From Prorocentrum cordatum (Eukaryota > Sar > Dinophyceae > Prorocentrales > Prorocentraceae): 64,000 nucleotides of DNA. How positions within the stretch are numbered: position 1 is the first letter of the stretch; the number at the start of each line of letters is the position of its first letter. The DNA is taken from contig CAUYUJ010008047.1 of the NCBI GenBank assembly GCA_963575745.1, forward strand, positions 368,139 through 432,138. Reading direction: 5' to 3'. The notes under the pieces are model-generated. The model saw only the letters and a program-made list of their open reading frames with translations, was not told the origin of the DNA and made no database searches. Below, piece after piece: positions 57,524 through 64,000 of this stretch. The position numbers and the translations under genes were made by a program.

Positions 57524-59465
57524 ACATGTGTTCGACCACCGCAGGCGCGCTCGCCATGTCCGCGCCAGGCCAAGCCATGCGCGCGCAGGGGAAAGAGGCG
57601 GAGGCGCAAACAGAGAGGCACAACGAGAACCATGAGAGGAACAAAAAGAGCAGCGGCGGGCATTCCGCACGAGGAGTCCGTTGTCATGAGGCGGGCGCGC
57701 GTTCCCACCAAATCGGACCATCGCGATTCGAGCGAATCGCCCCGCGCGCGCGCCCGAGCCACCGTCGCCACCAAACGACGGGGCCAGCTCAGCAGAGCAA
57801 CAACACAGAAACACAAACAAGGGCGCCCCACAAAAACGGGGACACAGCACAAATAAGACACAACGACGCAGGAGCCTCGAACCGCGTCGGGAACCCGGCA
57901 CGGGGTGGCTGGCTAAAAGCAGGCGGCAGCGGCAGGGCGCCGCAAGCGCCTCGAACGCGGGGGGCATGGCGCGGGCGGGCGGGCGCAGATTTCTCGGGGG
58001 CGAGCGCTCTAGGCACAACGTGCCGCCTGCAAGCATTCGAGCTGAATGCTAAATGCCGGAAAGGGGGGGGGGCAGCGAGCCCAAAGGCGCGCTCGACTCC
58101 CTGCGTCGAGGGGCCGACCGCCGACCCACCGACGGGTCGGCCAAGGAACCGCACTTCGATTTCCAAAAAACAGGGGGCGGCAAGCGCGGGCGCGGCGAAA
58201 GAGGCGAGAGGGCCGGCGGGCAGCTCCTCCCCCAGCCCCAGGCCGCGCGTGAAACGAAGGCACACAAGCAAAGACACGAGCAGGATGAGCAGCAAAAAGC
58301 ATGGGACAGGAGGGGGGGCGGCACGGGGCAACAACGAGCAGAAGAGAGAGGGCAGCAAGAGGACCAGACCAAGGGAACCGCGGAGGGCAACAAACCGAAA
58401 AGGATATAACGCAAGCGGACAAGGGCCAGCGCCCACGAGCCACGCATCCGAACCTGGAAGATCACGGCCGGCCTTGAATTCGCCAAGAAATATAAATCTC
58501 ATACATTCGCAGCCGTATTCCAGGATCGCCACGAACCTCGGGCAGCAGTCAGCCAACCTTAAGACCCACGAGGGTCGCAAACACTGCCAATCACATGCAG
58601 GGGCAGGGGGCCACAAGGGAAGGGAACTAAGGGTGCCACAGGAAAACGGGGGAACAGCAAGAGGGGAGGGCCCACAATCTACCCCTGGGGAGGGGGGCAA
58701 GGGGGGGCGAGGGGCGAGGGGGGGCCCACCGAGAACCGAAGCCATACTGAGCGACTAATGCGCTTCCAACACTTCGGGGCGACGGCGAGACAATTGCCTC
58801 AACCGCGCCTCGACAAATGGAAGTCCTCAAGGACCTAGGATCCCGCCCGACGGGCATTTAGAGCAACCAGAAAATGGCCAATAAAACCACGCCCCACCAG
58901 GTCACGAGACCTCCCTAAACGCGGCCACACGCAGCGAAGCGTCAATGGCCAGACGCCGCCATCCAATTGATCAGACCACGATGCAAGTAGACCGCCACGG
59001 GGGGAGGTGCCGACGAGGCAACGTTTGAGATTCGGGCGCGCGCGATAATGCCGAAGGTCGTCATCAACAGACCCCTCCGCGTATCCAAGGGCGCAACCTA
59101 GCAGAGTGGAATGAACGCGGCTCAACGCGCACGTTCCCAGACGCAGTGCCTTGAGGGCGCGCGTCCCACGGTGCGTCGCGCTGTCTTTCTTTGCCTGGCG
59201 AAGCCTCGTGGCCTGCGCCTGGAATCGGCGACCGAAAAACGATCGGGCCCCGCCGCCGCTCGGGTGCCTTTGGGCCCGGGTGCCGATGGGCGCCATGGGG
59301 TCGCGGAGGGCGTTCGACCGCTTTATGGCGTCTTCCTGATTTTCTTTTATACGAAGCTGATTCCTGGGGGCGGGCGCGAGAGCGGGTGCCGAGAAGCTGC
59401 CCGCTTCTTGCGGTCGCCCTGATCCAAGATCCCCCCCACCGAGCCGCGCCCGCCCTGTCTGCGGG
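57524..59465. other. No recognisable gene (copy 2 of the LINE-DIRS spacer)
   Basis: Identical by eye to 41944-43885. Open frames are GC-driven. Confidence 0.45.
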
Positions 59466-59468
59466 AAG

Positions 59469-59760
59469 ATGGCAAGGAAGAAGAGGAGGAGGAGGAGGAG
59501 GAGGAGGAGGAGGAGGAGGAGGAAGAGGAGGAAGAGGCGCCGGGGAGGAGGGGGAGGAGGAGGGCCCAGGGAGGAGGAAACAAAAAGGAGGAAGACGAGG
59601 AGGACGAGCGACCAACGAGGAGGAAGCGGAAGCGGAGACGAGGGGGGGAGGAATGATGGGGGGGCAATAAAGGAGGAAAGGGGGCAGGGGAGGAGGCGGA
59701 TCGGCCCTGACGACATGAGGACGAGGAGGAGGAGGACATACAGGGACGAGGAGGGATAGT
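59469..59760. repeat. (GGA)n-rich microsatellite, copy 2
   Basis: Same as 43889-44180. Confidence 0.93.
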
Positions 59761-59902
59761 GGCAAGGAGGAGAAGGAGGAATGAAGAGGAAAGGGGGAAT
59801 GGGGAGGGGAGGCAATCAAAAGGATGATAGAACAAAACCAAGGTTGAGGGGGATCAGGATGGAAGCGGAGGGGGGGATAACGAAGCTGCTTACCCGCAAA
59901 CA

Positions 59903-59935
<33 letters not shown>

Positions 59936-59940
59936 GTGTT

Positions 59941-60236
59941 ACCCCATAGCGACGCATTGCGAAGCTTCCCACTCGACGCCGCTGAAATGGATTGGGAGCG
60001 CGCCCCCTGGGAGGGCGGGGCGGGGGCGATGCGAAACCATGAGCACGGGCAACGGGCGAGGCGCGACAAGCTGTGCTACCGTAACCTTTACTCGCGTCAC
60101 TGAACGGCCACTGATACATCATTACTGCGCACGCACGAACATGCTGTTTAACCGCAACAAATAAAATGATATCCCAGAGAGACGCGTTGCGAAGCTTGCC
60201 ACCAGACGTCACTGAAATCGATTGCAAGCGCGCCCC
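59941..60236 (-). repeat. Split direct repeats B2-A2-B1, copy 2
   Basis: Same three blocks as 44361-44656, with no differences seen. Confidence 0.75.
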
Positions 60237-61080
60237 GCACCCCATCCAGGAACCCCGCGTTCAGGAACGCGCTGGTTTCGGGCGGGCTGTGGACGGAGAC
60301 GCCGTAGAACTCAGCCGAGAAGTATATGGATACGGAACAGTGGTAACGTACTTCCATGCCCACGGCGACCTGAACGCACGTGCCACAGCACGACATAGCT
60401 GCGATATAATGTTTAGTTCGAAACGTATTCCAGCCAGCTGCGTCGACTCCTTCGAGGTGCTCATGAGGCCTACCAACGCGCGACCACATTCCAGCCGTGC
60501 CCATGCACTTGCGACCCAGGAGCGAGTCGTCAAAATCTGATGGCATGGGGGCGGAGGTCCAATTCCTGAAGTCGGCCCCGAACTGGCACTGGTCAAAAAC
60601 GATGATAACTGTTTCCATTGACTTGCTGAGGCGCTCCAAAAACGGCACTGCCCAGAGCATCGAGGACGCTGGATTCTCGATCGCGAGGGGGGCGTTGCAC
60701 GGCGGGGCTAGCCTCGCCAGCTTGCATGTTACTTCAGCGAGCCCGTCGCCCCCAAGACACACCTTGCGACCCTTATCCGATAGATGCGAAAGTCCCCAAA
60801 TACACTCTGCAGAACGCGCGGCGCCAGGCAAGGGGCGAAGAACGCGGAGTTCTTCTAGCTATACTGAAGGAGCGGCACGGCGCAAAATAATATTCACTGC
60901 GCCTTGCCTTCGCCCATGAGCCGCATCAGGCCCGGCGCGATGCCTGGCGCGAAGATATTGGCGACCAGCTCGAGCTCGATCTCTAGCGACGGGATGCCGC
61001 GCCGTGTCGCGGCTTTGCCAATGCCTGCCGCGCCTGCAAAGATGCCCAGGGAGATGTCGCCTCTGGCCAGCCAAGCGGTC
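60148..61080 (-). pseudogene. Methyltransferase-like module, copy 2
   Basis: Same two out-of-frame parts as 44568-45500, including F-A-G-A-A-G and E-N-P-A-S-S-M-L-W, with the same stop between them and no visible Pro-Cys motif. Confidence 0.5.
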
Positions 61081-61139
61081 GGGGCGCGATGACCTTGTCT
61101 AAGGGGACGTCGCCGGGCTGCTCGCTGCAGCGCAGCAGG

Positions 61140-62140
61140 GGCCCCTGGACGTTCGGCGGCAGGTCCACCAGCTGGGCGTTGATATTGCTCGACTTCTCGC
61201 GTCTGGCGAGCGAGCTGGCGCTGGCCCAGCGCCCGCGCCCCTGGACCTCCAGCTGCGACCTCCCGCCAGTGAGCGCGTCCCAGGACGGGCCCGCGCGCCG
61301 CGGGCCGCGCGGCGCAGTGCCGAGCGCCGAGCTTCTCCAGGTGGCGCAGCTTCGCCGCCTTCGCGACGAGGTTGCCCAACTCCCACGAGATCAACGTAGC
61401 GGCGGACCCTTCGGCCGCTTGCCTCTGCGGTTCCGCTCGAGAAAGCTGCCTAGGAACTGCGAGTTGTTGTGGTCGAGCACCACGTTGTCGTCGCAGACGC
61501 CCGTCTTGGTCGGGCTCCCGTCGTCGTCGGAGGGCGCTAGGGTGAGGGGCCAATTCTGGCAATCTCGGCCAGGCCCAAGTGAGGGCGGGGCGACGTCTCG
61601 AACGCGGAGACCGCAACTCCCCCGGCCGCGAGTGGGCGCCGAGCGCGACCACTGAGACCGCCACATTCACATCCGTTCGGCCCACAAGGTGCAGGGCCAC
61701 AGCCAACCCGCAGATGGTCGGACATGGCCGAGGTAGCCGACCCCAATCTGGTCGCCGTCGCCCCCGCGCCTTGAGGGGCCTCTCGGACCTGGCGAGCGGC
61801 TAGGCGCTGGGCCTCTGGAGGAGGCTCGGGTAAAAGTGCAGGGCGGCAGCCTTCAGCTTCTCGCCGTCGCGCATCTTCCTGCCCGCCAGGTAGGCGCGGC
61901 CCGCCCGCCACGGCAGCGCCCCCCCCCCCAGGACGTCCAGGCTGTTCTCCTTCAAGCCCTGGGGGCGGGCGTGCTCCAAGAACTCCGCGACGCGCCTGTT
62001 GCAGTCCTCGACCTGGGAGGGCTTCGCCGCGATGCTCTCCGGGCAGGAGATCCCCCCGCTGCAGGCTGAACGCTGGGCGACAGCCAGCCTCGCTGAGGTT
62101 GGGGCTCGCGACCTCCGCGAGCCGCCGCGATGCGAGGCTG
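61140..62140 (-). pseudogene. Tyrosine recombinase remnant, copy 2
   Basis: Same frameshifts and the same Arg substitutions at the expected catalytic positions as 45560-46560. Confidence 0.68.
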
Positions 62141-62419
62141 GCGCCGCAGGCGGACGGGGCAGAATCGGCAACCCGGATGGCCCTGGAGCGCCGCCCGCCA
62201 GCGGGGGCGCCCCGCTCGCCCGGCGGTCGCCAAAGCGGCCAAGTGGCAGCGCGGCCGTCACCTCCAGGCGCCCGGCCCCGTTGCGCGCCACCACTCCGGG
62301 AGAGGGCCCCCGTCTCACAGCGGGCGCCCTCGTCGCAACGCCAGGCGCCAGGATGAACGAGCCCAGGGGGAGGGCGCCATGGGCGACCCAGCGGCCAGAG
62401 TGCAAGTTCCCAAACGCGC

Positions 62420-63240
62420 GGAGGCCGATCGGCAGGATTGACCTGGGACGGGACCCATCGGCAATGGGCCCGTAGTCCAGTGGCCAGCTGAAGGGCGGCG
62501 ACCTGTCTGAGCTGGCCCAACAGAGCGGGGCCCCTGCACCTGCCCTTCTGCGTCGCAAGCACCAGGCCCGCGTCGTCCACGAGCAGGAGCACCGTTCTGT
62601 CGCCAGCGGCTGCAGCGCACCACGCGCTTGACGCCCAGCTTGACACCGCGCGCTTCATTGGCATGGGCGGCTCCTTCATTCATGTCCGCCACGCGGCCGT
62701 TTTGCCACAACGGCCCACTTCGCATCAGCAACCGATGTAAGGTTGATGTCAAGGAACCCGTGGCATGCCAGCCAGACAGGCTCCCCATCGCCCTGGATGA
62801 TGTTGCGGCCACTCTCGATGGGGGGCTCGCCCAGCTCGTGGCCAGCCAGGGCAATTTCCCGGCGCCTGCGATTTGGGTCCTTCTTGAACCGCCGGCGCTC
62901 GCCCATGCGCCCCGTGAGCCGAACATCATCTGGACCCCGCGCAGAAACGCAGACGCCCGGGCCAGTCTGGCTGGCGTCGCAACACCTTGCCCAGCCAGCC
63001 TGCCCCGAGGTCCGTGTATCCAAGAGGCAAGATGGCCGCTGCGACGAGTAGCCCCCGCGCGACGCTCGGCCAGATGCCCCCGGCCTCGCCCCCTGCGGAC
63101 TCCGCGAGGCATGGCAAGCAGGGCTGCCGCGAGAGGAACGCGAAGAACAGGCGACCCAGCACTGCCCGCATCTCCCTCCCAGCGCAGTGGCCGCGCCGCA
63201 CGAGAGCGCGAAGCCCTGCACGGAGCCTCCGCGATCGCTG

Positions 63241-63298
<58 letters not shown>

Positions 63299-64000
63299 TC
63301 GCTCGCCGCTCCCCGTCCAGGCGGGCGCCGGCGATGTCGAGGGAGGTGCTGACCTGCTCGATCTCGTGGACCTGGAAACCCTCCTTCCGCGCGCCCGGGA
63401 GCGCCCGTCCACGCGGCTATTCCACTTCGGCTCTGTCGCAGCCGACCACTCCGAAGTTGTCGAGGCACGCCGCGCGAACGGCCCCATCCCCCAAGCTTGG
63501 CGGCGGCGCGCCGTAAATGCGCGGGGTAGATGAGATCCCGCGGGCCGACCTCGATCCCGTCGATGCCCCGCGCCCCCGGAGGCGACGCGCGGGCGGGTGG
63601 CGGGGCGAAGTGCCGCGACAGCTCCTCGTCGATCCTTAGCTCGTGGAAGTAGTCCTTGACGTCGAAACTGGCCGAGTAGACGACCTGGCCCCGGCTCGTC
63701 TCCAGGTGGCTGAGGGGGCCCCCAGTAGCAAGCTGAATGGCATCTGGGATCTCGACGCGGGCGTTGCTCCAACGTGCGCCGCGCATGAGTCGTGGATCAC
63801 ACTCTTTCTGCGAACAAAGAACGGCCCGGACCTCCATTTGCAAGTTCGAATCCGCGCGAAGTTTCAGACGATAAAACCCCCCAACTTCGCCGGGCGTGCC
63901 GCCAGCACCAGGTCAAAGTGCAGGTTGGGCGGCCCCTCATCCCTGATGCGCAATGCATGCCCCTCTTGCCCGTCTTCGCTGAAAAGAACGGCGGTGCGAA
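62420..64000 (-). pseudogene. RT and RNase H remnant of DIRS-like element, copy 2 (partial)
   Basis: Same motifs as 46840-48420: R-W-V-P-S-Q-V-N-P-A-D, C-L-D-N-F-G and F-D-V-K-D-Y-F-H. The GA tract lies at 63245-63295. Confidence 0.72.

Larger units (their letters stand above)
51035..64000. repeat. Copy 2 of the long duplicated segment (cut by window end)
   Basis: Corresponds to 35483-48420. Differences seen are a one-base loss in a T run (51223-51225), 30 extra bases near 51653-51682, a one-base loss in an A run (52220-52223), about a dozen substitutions at 51600-52000 and a handful more to 57251. After that the sequences look identical. Confidence 0.97.
59941..64000 (-). mobile_element. 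DIRS-like retroelement, copy 2 (5' part beyond window)
   Basis: Carries B2 (59941-60006), A2 (60026-60140), B1 (60171-60236), methyltransferase-like module, recombinase and RNase H/RT remnants at the same offsets as copy 1. The gag-like region and A1 would lie past 64000. Confidence 0.78.

Overview
The window looks like nuclear DNA of a dinoflagellate. The main evidence is a complete 22-nt dinoflagellate spliced-leader sequence fixed in the genome twice (41796-41817 and 57376-57397, minus strand). Supporting signs are GC-rich, microsatellite-laden DNA, LINE-type elements with RanBP2-like zinc-finger ORF1 proteins, and a tyrosine-recombinase (DIRS-like) retroelement with a cytosine-methyltransferase-like module. 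I recognise no ordinary cellular protein gene, rRNA, tRNA or CRISPR array. All recognisable coding matter is retrotransposon-derived. Organism and family calls come from motif recognition only; no search was run.

Layout. 1-21.6 kb: mostly non-coding. It holds a decayed LINE ORF1 (1.1-2.1 kb), several tandem-repeat families (an 89-bp family at three loci in both orientations, ~200-bp units, a ~740-bp duplication, a 12-bp GATCGA array), microsatellites, and palindromes including a ~200-bp MITE-like inverted repeat at 15.6-15.8 kb. 21.8-27.36 kb: a plus-strand LINE with ORF1 and an ORF2 (endonuclease, RT, RNase H) that carries one frameshift and runs into a 100-N gap. 28.5-33.4 kb: an 84-bp tandem repeat, then a decayed minus-strand LINE whose RT is split by a ~560-bp (GA)n tract and whose endonuclease N-terminal half is inverted, as expected from twin priming.

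35.5-48.4 kb and 51.0-64.0 kb: two near-identical copies of one segment (offset ~15.58 kb), the second starting at a 100-N gap. Each copy carries a minus-strand LINE (spliced leader, ORF1, ORF2; ORF2 is open in copy 1 and frameshifted in copy 2) followed by a decayed minus-strand DIRS-like element. In copy 1 that element is complete end to end (about 44.36-50.27 kb): gag-like region, RT, RNase H, tyrosine recombinase, methyltransferase-like module, bounded by repeats in the order A1...B1-A2-B2 (split direct repeats of the PAT/Ngaro type). Copy 2 is cut by the window end.

How the parts work together: ORF1 would bind element RNA; ORF2 would nick DNA and reverse-transcribe it. The spliced leader at the LINE 5' end implies that a trans-spliced mRNA was the template. 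The DIRS-like element would integrate by recombinase rather than endonuclease, but every module of this copy is broken.
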